From JBBKWJ01 sp037968895 (GTDB taxonomy: Bacteria > Actinomycetota > Acidimicrobiia > Acidimicrobiales > SZUA-35), in contig JBBKWJ010000135.1 of assembly GCA_037968895.1 (NCBI GenBank), forward strand, positions 1 through 12,650: a DNA stretch of 12,650 nt, written 5' to 3'. The stretch's first letter is position 1. Each line of letters starts with the position of its first letter. The notes under the pieces are model-generated. The model had not been told where the DNA came from, did no database searches, and saw only the letters and a list, made by a program, of their open reading frames with translations. Of the stretch, positions 6,701-12,650 are shown in pieces. Both the position numbers and the translations under genes were made by a program.

Positions 6701-9029
6701 CGCAGCCACTACTGCAGTCGTTGCAGTCGTCGCGCTCATTGCGAGCGGTCTTGCCTTGCAACAACGCTCGAAGTCGCGAGAGCAGGCCGACGTGGCCAGA
6801 GCAGCCGAAGCCAGCGCGGAGATGGATCGTTTGGCAGCACGAGAGCAGACCGGCGTGGCCGAAGCAGCCGAAGCAAGGGCAGACCTTGACCGGTTGGTGG
6901 CGGAGGCCAGAAACACCGATGCGACGGACCCGACGATGGGCATACTTCTGGCCTTGGCGGCGCATCAAGTCGACCCGTCGGAACGAACGCTTGATGCCAT
7001 GCACTGGGCGCTAACGGCAAGGCCGGGTTATCTCGGCGCCCTTGAGTCTGATCGGCAACTTGGTCTTGACATCATCGATATCGGTGGGGCGCGAATCGTG
7101 ACGACGTCGTTGCAAGAGATCGAGCTTTGGGACGTGGCCGCGCGAAGTCGCGTCGTCTCCTGGCCGATTCCTGGACCGCGGGTTTTGTCCGCGCTTGAGA
7201 CAGATGCTGACGCGAGTGAGGACGGAAGCCTGGTCGCAGTGGCTACGCCCTACCAGACAAGTGTGCTCGACAGCGGTTCGGGCGAAATCGTGCTGAGTGA
7301 GATTCACGAGCCGGACAAGGCCGCTGGCCGAGTTGTTGCGCTATCGCCTAGCGGCGCATTTGTCGCCTTGGGCCAGTCGGACGGGACTGTGTTGGTTCGC
7401 AGTCTGGACTCGCCCGATTCGCGTCTTGTCGATATCACGATTTCATCCAGTGTCAGCAGCCTTGAATGGTCCCCATCGGAAGACGTGCTCGTCGTCGGAG
7501 GATTGGATGGTTCGGTGATGGCATGGGATCGCCAATCACAGACCGGGCAATGGTCGCTAAAAGGCTTCGAACAGACCGAGTATCTAAACGCGACATGGGG
7601 CCTGCTGTTCTCTTCCGATGGCACACGCATCGTGATGGTGAGGCCCGAAGCCCCGAATACCGACCAGGGGTCGCTCAAGTCGGAGAGCGCTCAGCGGGTG
7701 ATCGAAGTGCGGGAAGCAGCCACAGGTGAACTTCTCGGCGCCGAGTTGCCTTCGAACCGATCCTCAGAGTCATGGATCGGACTCCAATGGCTCGACGAGG
7801 CCGAGCAGCGGGTCGTGGCCAGCTCGGCGTTCGGCCAAGTGTCTACGGTTGATCTTCGGACGAACGAGCTTGACCCCCTGTCTGATTCTGCCGGTGTGGG
7901 CGGCGGCCTAGCCGTGCTCCGGGCCGAGGCAATGATGGTAACCGCCGGTTCGACGGGGCTCGAACTTCGTTCTCTGGATGGAGTGACGGGCCCACTGAGC
8001 CGACTCGTTCCACTCACTCCCGAGCAGCAGACGTCCTTCGAGACAGGCCAGCTGCTGATTGCATTTGGGGAAAACTCAACCGTCGTCACCTCGGTGCTGG
8101 CCGGGCTGCCACCGCAGCCGGTCCAGTTTGACCTCACTTCGGCAAACCTTTTAGCCGAACCGTTCACGCCACCATCGGATCGACCTTCGTCCGCAATCGT
8201 CGATGGCTTCGGGAGGTATGTCCTCAACTTGGGTTATGACGGTGACTTCCTTTTTGTGATCAGCGATGGCCCGAGCGGACCGCCAGTTGGTCCAGCGATC
8301 CGAACAGATCGACCGCCCACGGCGGTGTCCCTGAGTGAACAAGGCGATCGTCTCATACTGATCTTCGATGGCACGGTTCGGCTTTATGATGTGTCCACCG
8401 GCCAGGTCATCGCGGATCTTGAGCGTGTTCCGGGGGCCGTCGAACGAGTGCGAGAAATTGTCGTCGCCACCTTCTCGCCTGACGGTTCGCAAATCGCGAT
8501 CTACAACGGAGTTGGCTCAGGGCTGTTCGACGCCGCAACCGGCAGGACTCTGCTCACCAGCGATACCGAGGGCTACTTGTATCCAGGACCAGTCCCCGAG
8601 CTGTTGCTGTCAGCCAACCCCCGTGGGCCTCTGCAAATCCGTGATGCAGTTACATTCACTCCCATTGGCGAGCAACTGACCGGTCACGCTGGTTCGGTCG
8701 TTGACGTCCGCTACAAGCCGAACGATGCGTTTCTCGCAACTTGGGGTCGCGACGAAACGTCGCGTGTATTCAGTATCAGTACCGGACAACAATTTGGACG
8801 CGAGTTACCCAAGCCAGCCGGAAACCGGCCCGACTGGTCGCCTGACGGTTTCCTTCTCGCAGTACCAACATTGCGAGGCTTCACTCTTTGGAACTACGAC
8901 ACCTCGACCTGGCCAGATATTGCGTGCGAAGTTGCGAGCCGCAATCTCACGCGGACTGAATGGGAGCAGCTTGGTCCTCGAACAATCGGCTATCAAGCGG
9001 TCTGCCCCCAGTTCCCGCTCGATTCGTAG
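3753..9029 (+). CDS. wHTH-BTAD / Ser-Thr kinase / nSTAND1 NTPase / TM / WD40 membrane signalling protein
   Basis: 1758 residues in one uninterrupted frame. Residues 1-92 are a SARP-type winged helix and about 97-240 a BTAD helical domain. A kinase spans about 259-519: glycine loop GQGAFAMV (266-273), Lys288, HRDVKPPN (379-386), DFG (399-401), APE (425-427), so it looks active. An nSTAND1 NTPase spans about 534-960: NPYRGLRAF (534), Walker A GPSGAGKS (576-583), Walker B IDQFEEL around Asp666, LRADFYD (705-711), VAHEALIRSW (885-894). One transmembrane helix (about 983-1003) and a coiled segment lead to about 14 WD40-like strands (about 1085-1725) and a C-tail with two cysteines, the only ones after the membrane helix. 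The DNA-binding, kinase and NTPase parts should be cytoplasmic and the propellers external. Known relatives separate these parts; AfsK (kinase plus propeller) and AfsR (SARP plus STAND NTPase) are the closest concept. Ligand and target promoters are unknown. Confidence 0.95.
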   Translation: MQVRVLGPIDFVTEHEVALGGPSQRRILAVLAMRVGQSVTTDSLVDLTWPDGAEPARAEHNVRSYVHRLRSGMGSAERLIETVGTSYRLVLPPDSLDSNLFGDFVSEASRHLADSNGVAALDAVREAEKLWRGRPYGEFADEAWARAEVVRLEELRTTLVEIKAQALLASGQAGEAVACLQAVIESEPLRDRLRALLLLALYKDGRRADALRAFQDYRKLLGQELGLEPSSELVALDQAIVSDDLGALEPNRPRISSAYDVHEHVGQGAFAMVYRATQRAIGRDVAVKVIRSELANRPEFIRRFEAEAQMVASINHPNVVPLYDFWREPDRAYLVMRWMAGGSLEHRLDRGRLGLHETIDLVDDVAAALTAAHASGIVHRDVKPPNILFDADGRAALGDFGIALESSEFDSPESALSEGSPIYAAPEQLRQEPATAAADVHALGVVAFVSLTGHPPFAETTDPVEHLRRQLEDPIPAASGAASGIPCAVDAVLGIATSKRADDRYSTPGDFARAFRHAALGEDTPSVAPNRGANPYRGLRAFDEVDHELFFGRERLVDELLEHMESASDRVLAVVGPSGAGKSSVVKAGLVPALRSGRVADSKNWFVTSMTPGNRPFEALEAALLRVATNPPGSLLEQLESGPRGIVRGVRRSVGDDHLTVLLVIDQFEELFTAKVQPGRRDRFLDALRVAVSDPRSQLRVVLTLRADFYDQPLQHPTFAPLLKQHTVVITPLAPDELEHAILGPAAAAGMKLAPGLVAEIAADVAKEPGSLPLLQYALTQAFERSEGTLISVDDYRSIGGLTGALTQRAEQFWSESSEVERITTRALFGRLVALGEGTEDARRRVDICELSASPELESVIDKLADIRMLTLDRDASTREPTVEVAHEALIRSWPRLRGWLATDRDTLRAQHHVAEAAQAWINSGRDDGELYRGGRLDSAAALAENHDLSLNEHESEFLATSLDRRSDELAAEHRRLHRLRRLAATTAVVAVVALIASGLALQQRSKSREQADVARAAEASAEMDRLAAREQTGVAEAAEARADLDRLVAEARNTDATDPTMGILLALAAHQVDPSERTLDAMHWALTARPGYLGALESDRQLGLDIIDIGGARIVTTSLQEIELWDVAARSRVVSWPIPGPRVLSALETDADASEDGSLVAVATPYQTSVLDSGSGEIVLSEIHEPDKAAGRVVALSPSGAFVALGQSDGTVLVRSLDSPDSRLVDITISSSVSSLEWSPSEDVLVVGGLDGSVMAWDRQSQTGQWSLKGFEQTEYLNATWGLLFSSDGTRIVMVRPEAPNTDQGSLKSESAQRVIEVREAATGELLGAELPSNRSSESWIGLQWLDEAEQRVVASSAFGQVSTVDLRTNELDPLSDSAGVGGGLAVLRAEAMMVTAGSTGLELRSLDGVTGPLSRLVPLTPEQQTSFETGQLLIAFGENSTVVTSVLAGLPPQPVQFDLTSANLLAEPFTPPSDRPSSAIVDGFGRYVLNLGYDGDFLFVISDGPSGPPVGPAIRTDRPPTAVSLSEQGDRLILIFDGTVRLYDVSTGQVIADLERVPGAVERVREIVVATFSPDGSQIAIYNGVGSGLFDAATGRTLLTSDTEGYLYPGPVPELLLSANPRGPLQIRDAVTFTPIGEQLTGHAGSVVDVRYKPNDAFLATWGRDETSRVFSISTGQQFGRELPKPAGNRPDWSPDGFLLAVPTLRGFTLWNYDTSTWPDIACEVASRNLTRTEWEQLGPRTIGYQAVCPQFPLDS
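6777..6902 (+). repeat. 63-bp tandem duplication encoding a 21-residue juxtamembrane helix repeat
   Basis: Units 6777-6839 and 6840-6902 match at 48 of 63 bases by my alignment and encode residues 1009-1029 and 1030-1050, 14 of 21 identical, both opening REQ and carrying DRL near the end. 21 residues equal three heptads, so the duplication lengthens a predicted coiled coil between the membrane helix and the propellers without changing its phase. Confidence 0.8.
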
Positions 9030-9054
9030 TTCGCCATGTTTAGCGAGGCGTAAA

Positions 9055-9076
9055 CGCAGCTTGGGCTTGTGCTGCG
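9055..9076 (+). other. Inverted repeat between regulator and secreted-protein genes
   Basis: CGCAGC and GCTGCG form a perfect 6-bp stem around a 10-nt loop, 25 bp after the stop of the giant gene. No T-run follows, so it is not a standard intrinsic terminator. It might be a weak terminator, an RNA processing stem or chance. Confidence 0.3.
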
Positions 9077-9081
9077 AGCAG

Positions 9082-9100
9082 ACTGAAACAAAACTGAAAC
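9082..9100 (+). promoter_or_regulatory. Direct repeat ACTGAAAC x2 with 11-bp period upstream of the secreted-protein gene
   Basis: ACTGAAAC occurs at 9082-9089 and again at 9093-9100, exactly 11 bp apart and separated by AAA. The spacing suits a regulator binding tandem sites on one helix face, as SARP proteins do, although the word differs from the TGCGAT repeats upstream of the regulator. No strong -10 box is evident between here and the ATG at 9154. Confidence 0.4.
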
Positions 9101-9153
9101 GCCGTTGCTTCACGCTTGCCCCTGTCAATCTGGACACGACGAGGGGAATTCAG

Positions 9154-9648
9154 ATGTTGAAGAAATGGCTACGAGTAGGCGTTGCCGCCGCAACAATGGC
9201 GGCTGCGTCGATGATGGGCTTCGCCCCTGCCGCGAGCGCCGGGGGAATGACGCAGGTTAGTGGGGTCGGGCTTCCCGATCTGAACGGATATTGCGTGGAA
9301 CATCCCGCCGATATCACGATGATCGTAACTGGCGATCTCGAAGGTTGCTGGTACATCACCGTTGATGACTTTAGATGGCACCCAAGTGGTGCGTACCAAG
9401 AGTCAGGGACCGAACTCTTTGTCGGCTCTTTCAATGGTGAGGACGGTACGTTCGCCACCACATACATCTTCCGGGGGAAGTACGCGACGCCGGAGGACTA
9501 CAGCGTGGAGATCCACGGTCGGTGTCAGCATCCGATCGTCGCCGGGAGTGGTACTGGAGTCTTTGAAGGAGCGAGCGGCCGGTTCCAATTCAAGGACGAC
9601 GTCGAAGCTTTCGAGTTCCCGTACACCGGCCATATCGCTTTGGACTGA
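9154..9648 (+). CDS. Small secreted protein, allene-oxide-cyclase/dirigent-like barrel candidate
   Basis: 164 residues. The start at ATG 9154 is set by GAGGGG at 9141-9146, 7 nt upstream, and by the signal peptide that begins there: MLKKW, a hydrophobic alanine-rich core, and an ASA cleavage site after residue 29. The frame is open further upstream but overlaps the preceding gene and would lose the signal peptide. The mature part is beta-rich with three cysteines (47, 65, 124). A motif GTGVFEGASGRFQFKDD (133-149) resembles the repeated GTG-F-GA-GR-F pattern of calycin-like and allene-oxide-cyclase-like barrels found in secreted actinobacterial proteins. No catalytic residues are recognised. 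It lies 124 nt after the giant regulator on the same strand and may be co-transcribed with it or controlled by it through the 11-bp repeat. Confidence 0.85.
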   Translation: MLKKWLRVGVAAATMAAASMMGFAPAASAGGMTQVSGVGLPDLNGYCVEHPADITMIVTGDLEGCWYITVDDFRWHPSGAYQESGTELFVGSFNGEDGTFATTYIFRGKYATPEDYSVEIHGRCQHPIVAGSGTGVFEGASGRFQFKDDVEAFEFPYTGHIALD

Positions 9649-9706
9649 GCGCAAGCGATCAGCGTGCTCGGAGAGCTGGGTTTCGTGGCAAGAATTTGGA
9701 TTGTTG

Positions 9707-10147
9707 CTACGGAATCCAGCCTTCGATCTCGGATGCTTGTTTGACCCAACTCGCTAACAGTTCTTCATCGAGTTCGTCGCCTTCGAAGATGTGGAAGTAA
9801 CGAACACGTTCGACCTTGGAAGCGACGGGTGGCTCCGGCGCAAGTGACGTGCCGCGAAAGAACGTCACTTTCACGTAATTCGTGAGGCAGTGAAAGCCGA
9901 CGAACCATCCTTGGTCTTCGATTCCGTAGAACGGTGTGTTCCATTTGATCGCTTTGTGCACCTCGGGGACGGTGCGCACGATCAGCTCGTCGAGTTGACG
10001 CCCGACGTCAGCTTTCCAGTCAGGCATCGCGTCGATGTACGCCTGCACCGGGCCGTCGCCTTCGCCCTTTGCGATCTGCGGGTTGCCGCCCGCTAGGAGC
10101 TTGGGTTTCGACTGTTTCGTCGGCTTCTTCTCGTTCGGTGCGGCCAT
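9707..10147 (-). CDS. DUF1801 / YdhG-like domain protein
   Basis: 146 residues from the preferred start. A basic, probably disordered N-terminal tail (about 1-30) precedes a DUF1801 domain: helix GPVQAYIDAMPDW, then PEVHKAIKWNTPFYG (about 61-75) with the family's characteristic K-W-x-x-P-F-Y core, and a beta section including YVKVTFFRGTSL. The fold is small and cytoplasmic; its molecular function is not established in general. The start is chosen by the ribosome-binding site: GGAGG at 10157-10161 touches an upstream ATG at 10156 with no spacing, but is 9 nt from ATG 10147, a workable distance. The 149-residue alternative cannot be excluded. It lies 42 nt downstream of the SulP transporter gene on the same strand, so co-transcription is likely, and is convergent with the secreted-protein gene. 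Confidence 0.85.
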   Translation of the reverse strand: MAAPNEKKPTKQSKPKLLAGGNPQIAKGEGDGPVQAYIDAMPDWKADVGRQLDELIVRTVPEVHKAIKWNTPFYGIEDQGWFVGFHCLTNYVKVTFFRGTSLAPEPPVASKVERVRYFHIFEGDELDEELLASWVKQASEIEGWIP

Positions 10148-10156
10148 CGTGTTCAT

Positions 10157-10161
10157 CCTCC
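10157..10161 (-). promoter_or_regulatory. Ribosome-binding site deciding the DUF1801 start
   Basis: GGAGG directly abuts ATG 10156 but is 9 nt from ATG 10147, which favours the downstream ATG as the true start. Confidence 0.6.
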
Positions 10162-10189
10162 GATGCCCGACAGCTTACTTGTGAGATCG

Positions 10190-12337
10190 CTAGCGAAGGG
10201 CGAGTGAGAGGTAGTCGGTCAATGTGGCTGTGCGAGTCGCCAGTTCCCGAAGTACAAAGTCTTGAAGCTCAAGAGCGAGCATCGGGCGATCTCGACGGAG
10301 TCGCTCGTAGGTGTCCCTGCTGAGGACGAGCATTTCGACATCTGTCTCAGCGGTGATCTCGGCAGTTCGCTTTGTATCAACGATGACAGATAGCTCGCCG
10401 ATCACCGTGCCCCGTCCAACCCGCCGCAGGCGGTGTCTCACGCCATCTTCGTCGATTCGAGTGACGATCAATTCGCCGGAAACGAGGAGAAACATTGATG
10501 CGCCCGGGTCGCCTTGTTTAATAAGGATCGTGCCGGCCTTCGCCGAGTGTTCAACGAACTCGAATCGGAGGTCGGTCGAAAGCCCGACAAACGGATCGGC
10601 AAGGTCGAGGAGTTTCGTGTCGCCGTGCCGCTTGAGTAGCTGCCTCTCGGCATACTCCAGCGCGAAGTCGAGCTTGTCGAATAGCTGCCTGTATGGGCCA
10701 GCACCTCGGGACCGGAGCGTCGAGTCCAAGTTGGAGACGAGGATCTCGGCGCCAACCTTCGCCGCCTCAGCAGCGAGACGGTCGAGCAAGTCGAAGCCAG
10801 AGGAATCGATACCGGTCACGTGTCGGAAGTCGAGCACTACGAAGTCAGGGGCCCCGCCATCGGCCTCAAGCCGTATTCGTACTCGGTCGACGACCGAAGT
10901 GAACGACCCGAAGAACAGGTATCCGGTCAGCTGGAAGACGGCGAGTCGATCTGCATTCGAGGCGAGTACGGCGGTCTGGGCTGGCGGCCGAACCACGCGA
11001 CTCGCGGTCTCTCGACCGGTTGACTCAATTCGAACTGGGTCGATGCGGCTGTAGCGGAAGACAAAGATGAGGCATGCGGCAACAAGCCCGACGGTGATGC
11101 CCTCAAGTATGCCGACGGTCGCAATGAGGATGAGGATGAACGCACTCAGCAGTTGCTCGCTGCGGCTGACCGTATTGGCCATTGACGACGCCCAGTTGGC
11201 GAGCAGCCCTAGGCCGATGGCAACCAGCAGCCCGCCGGCAACGAGCCTCGGCATGAAGCCAACAAACGAGCTTCCGAAGGCGACGGCGAGGACGCACGTG
11301 AGAGCGACACCGATAGGCACTGCTCTCGTCCGCGCACCCATTTGCCTAGCCAACGCAGAATCACCTAGCGCATGGAAGCCGGGCACAGCGCCTAGGGGAG
11401 CGAGCAACAGATTCGCTACTCCAGCAGTTCGAAGTTCGCTCTGCATGTCGACTCGTGTGCCAATGACTGTCTCGAGCCCTGACAGATTCAGTAGAACTGC
11501 GACGAGCGCGACGGCGATGACGGCGAAGGCGGTTCCTGGGCTCGTCACGATTGCATCCCATTCGACTGCACTGAGCTCGCTTGGTGTGATGAGTCCGAGC
11601 CCGGCGCCTGACGGGAATGGTCCGATGAGCCAGTTGGCATCTTCCACCGACGAGATGCTCGACGTCGCCGCAACAACGGCATAAAACGATCCCACAGCCG
11701 CGATTACAACGACGCTGACGACGACAGACGGAACCCGACGCCACGAGCCAAGCAGTTGGATCGTTGCGCCCAACGCGAGCCCTGGAACCCAGTACTTCGC
11801 TACCTCGGGTTGGAAGAGCGACCCGAGGTCGTCACGGCCGAGATGCGCGTCGAGCATCACGTCGAAGCCACCTTTGAATAGCAGCCACCCGGTCCCGGCA
11901 ATGAATCCACCAATGACAGTTGTTGGAAGAAACCTGACAATCCCAGAGAGCCCAAAGTGTCCGATCAGAATCATGGCGAGGGCGGCGATAGAAGTTACGG
12001 CCGCGATGAGGACGAGGACGTTCAGCGGCGCGTTGGAATTAGACGACTCAGCCACGGTTGCCGCTAACGCAACCATAACTACAGCTGGACCATCCTGAAG
12101 CGTGGCCACGGCGGGCACGAGCCGGCTCCGCAGACCAACAACGCCAGCGACGATCGCAGTGGCCATGATGAAATTGCTTGTCGCTCGGGGCAACCCCGCC
12201 TGCAAGGGGCCAGCAAAGATGAGGGTCGCAACGGCGATCGCCATGCCAATGCCCGAGATTGCCGTAGCGATCGTCGCCGTCGACTCCGCAATTGTGGCCG
12301 TGGCCGTTCGTTGTCCACCGTTGACGTCAAACGACAA
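10190..12337 (-). CDS. SulP/SLC26-family transporter with STAS and cyclic-nucleotide-binding domains
   Basis: 715 residues. The first ~435 residues are a polytopic SulP core; recognisable segments include QDGPAVVMVALAAT (81-94), RFLPTTVIGGFIAGTGWLLFKGG (145-167) and DMQSELRTAGVANLL (297-311), close to the bacterial/fungal subfamily that includes yeast YGR125W and YPR003C. A STAS domain covers about 463-575 with IDSSG at 510-514, the loop where SpoIIAA-like domains are phosphorylated. A cyclic-nucleotide-binding domain covers about 598-690; its phosphate-binding cassette IGELSVIVDTKRTA keeps the key Glu658 and Arg667-Thr668, so cAMP or cGMP binding is plausible. The transported anion is not deducible, and sulfate should not be assumed for this subfamily. 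The start is TTG 12337, supported by GGGGGA 7 nt upstream; the next Met is residue 32, inside the first helix. Confidence 0.92.
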   Translation of the reverse strand: MSFDVNGGQRTATATIAESTATIATAISGIGMAIAVATLIFAGPLQAGLPRATSNFIMATAIVAGVVGLRSRLVPAVATLQDGPAVVMVALAATVAESSNSNAPLNVLVLIAAVTSIAALAMILIGHFGLSGIVRFLPTTVIGGFIAGTGWLLFKGGFDVMLDAHLGRDDLGSLFQPEVAKYWVPGLALGATIQLLGSWRRVPSVVVSVVVIAAVGSFYAVVAATSSISSVEDANWLIGPFPSGAGLGLITPSELSAVEWDAIVTSPGTAFAVIAVALVAVLLNLSGLETVIGTRVDMQSELRTAGVANLLLAPLGAVPGFHALGDSALARQMGARTRAVPIGVALTCVLAVAFGSSFVGFMPRLVAGGLLVAIGLGLLANWASSMANTVSRSEQLLSAFILILIATVGILEGITVGLVAACLIFVFRYSRIDPVRIESTGRETASRVVRPPAQTAVLASNADRLAVFQLTGYLFFGSFTSVVDRVRIRLEADGGAPDFVVLDFRHVTGIDSSGFDLLDRLAAEAAKVGAEILVSNLDSTLRSRGAGPYRQLFDKLDFALEYAERQLLKRHGDTKLLDLADPFVGLSTDLRFEFVEHSAKAGTILIKQGDPGASMFLLVSGELIVTRIDEDGVRHRLRRVGRGTVIGELSVIVDTKRTAEITAETDVEMLVLSRDTYERLRRDRPMLALELQDFVLRELATRTATLTDYLSLALR

Positions 12338-12344
12338 GTCTGTT

Positions 12345-12360
12345 TCCCCCAGTAATTATG
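12345..12360 (-). promoter_or_regulatory. Candidate -10 box and ribosome-binding site of the SulP gene
   Basis: Reading leftward, CATAAT (12355-12360, 5 of 6 to the -10 consensus) is followed by a G-rich Shine-Dalgarno stretch (12345-12350) 7 nt before the TTG start. No -35 match is found at normal spacing, so the promoter would be weak or activator-dependent. Confidence 0.4.
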
Positions 12361-12431
12361 GTGCCCCTTTTGGAGTGGCGCTGACCGTCGTGCTGCCAAA
12401 CAGCAAGGGTGCCGACCATAGTGGAGGCGCA

Positions 12432-12497
12432 GTGACCACACAATCAATCAACGAACTCGCCGAAGCGCACGCTGATCTGTTCCGCCTCACGAAGTGA
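12432..12497 (+). CDS. Possible 21-residue small ORF
   Basis: A GTG at 12432, preceded by GGAGG 4 nt upstream, opens a 21-codon frame ending in TGA (MTTQSINELAEAHADLFRLTK). It lies in the region upstream of and divergent from the SulP gene. The good ribosome-binding site and helix-like composition are the only support. It could be a leader peptide, a remnant of a longer gene, or chance. The bases between it and the SulP start (12361-12431) show nothing else recognisable. Confidence 0.22.
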   Translation: MTTQSINELAEAHADLFRLTK

Positions 12498-12522
12498 AAC
12501 CTCTTGAACCTGCTCCGGGCGC

Positions 12523-12650
12523 CTATTGGATAGTAGATGAGGCTGACAACACGGGTGCTGGCTGACCGGTGAGGAGCTCGAAGGCGGCGAATCGTTTCTG
12601 CCATTCGTCGCTTGTCTGCAACCGCTTCGTCATCAAGGATTGTTGAATCA
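12523..12650 (-). CDS. 3' end of an unidentified ORF (partial, enters from right edge)
   Basis: A leftward frame enters open at the right edge and ends at TAG 12523-12525. It contains an internal ATG at 12633, from which 36 residues follow, beginning MTKRLQTSDEWQKRF. About two thirds of codons end in G or C, in keeping with a real gene in this GC-rich sequence. No Shine-Dalgarno precedes ATG 12633, so the true start may be outside the window. The family is not recognised. The stretch 12498-12522 between the two small frames holds nothing recognisable. Confidence 0.35.
   Translation of the reverse strand, partial: IQQSLMTKRLQTSDEWQKRFAAFELLTGQPAPVLSASSTIQ

Noticed and set aside
3753..9029. 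Interpretation as an anti-phage STAND (AVAST-like) defence gene
   Set aside because: The N-terminal part is a DNA-binding regulator and a kinase, not a nuclease or other toxic effector, and no other defence or mobile genes are nearby; a sensory regulator fits better, though it is not formally excluded.
8701..9153. In-frame upstream extension of the secreted-protein gene
   Set aside because: It overlaps the C-terminus of the giant regulator, would bury the signal peptide internally, and ignores the good ribosome-binding site before ATG 9154.
9649..9706. Possible bidirectional terminator between convergent genes
   Set aside because: Only a 4-bp stem (GCTC/GAGC around 9667-9677) was found and no T-run, too weak to annotate.
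10311..11684. Plus-strand frames of 205 and 247 codons
   Set aside because: They are antisense to the SulP-STAS-CNB gene, whose domains are continuous across the region; the products are Ser/Arg/Thr-rich with no motif.

Overview
The window is GC-rich and gene-dense. Its gene content (SARP/BTAD regulator, nSTAND-WD40 architecture, SD-less starts preceded by a -10-like hexamer) points to an actinobacterium, possibly a marine Acidimicrobiia/Ilumatobacter-like lineage. The phylum is reasonably supported; the class is a guess from overall character. No rRNA, tRNA, CRISPR array, insertion sequence or phage gene was seen.

Left part (1-3585, minus strand). Three genes read leftward: a PlsC-type 1-acyl-glycerol-3-phosphate acyltransferase, a short lipoprotein of unknown function, and a patatin-like lipase whose lipase domain is followed, and apparently interrupted, by membrane segments; the lipase gene runs off the left edge. 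An acyl hydrolase and an acyl transferase in one cluster suggest membrane lipid remodelling.

Centre (3586-9648, plus strand). A 167-bp divergent intergenic region holds three TGCGAT direct repeats about one helical turn apart, next to a plausible promoter. It leads into a 1758-residue protein that combines, in order, a winged-helix plus BTAD regulator (SARP/AfsR type), a complete Ser/Thr protein kinase, an nSTAND1-type NTPase, one transmembrane helix, a duplicated 21-residue helical juxtamembrane segment, and about 14 WD40-like strands (two predicted propellers) that should lie outside the cell. This reads as a one-chain version of the AfsK (kinase with propeller) to AfsR (SARP with STAND NTPase) relay of Streptomyces and is the most interesting object here. 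It is followed by a small secreted beta-barrel-like protein whose upstream region carries its own 11-bp-period direct repeat.

Right part (9649-12650). On the minus strand lie a DUF1801/YdhG-like protein and, upstream of it, a SulP-family transporter with STAS and cyclic-nucleotide-binding domains, starting at TTG. The last 300 bases contain its promoter region, a doubtful 21-codon ORF, and the 3' end of an unidentified leftward ORF.

Working model (inference): the giant protein senses an envelope or extracellular state through its propellers, integrates it through the STAND NTPase and kinase, and alters transcription through the N-terminal wHTH-BTAD. Candidate targets are its own promoter, the divergent lipid/envelope cluster and the downstream secreted protein.
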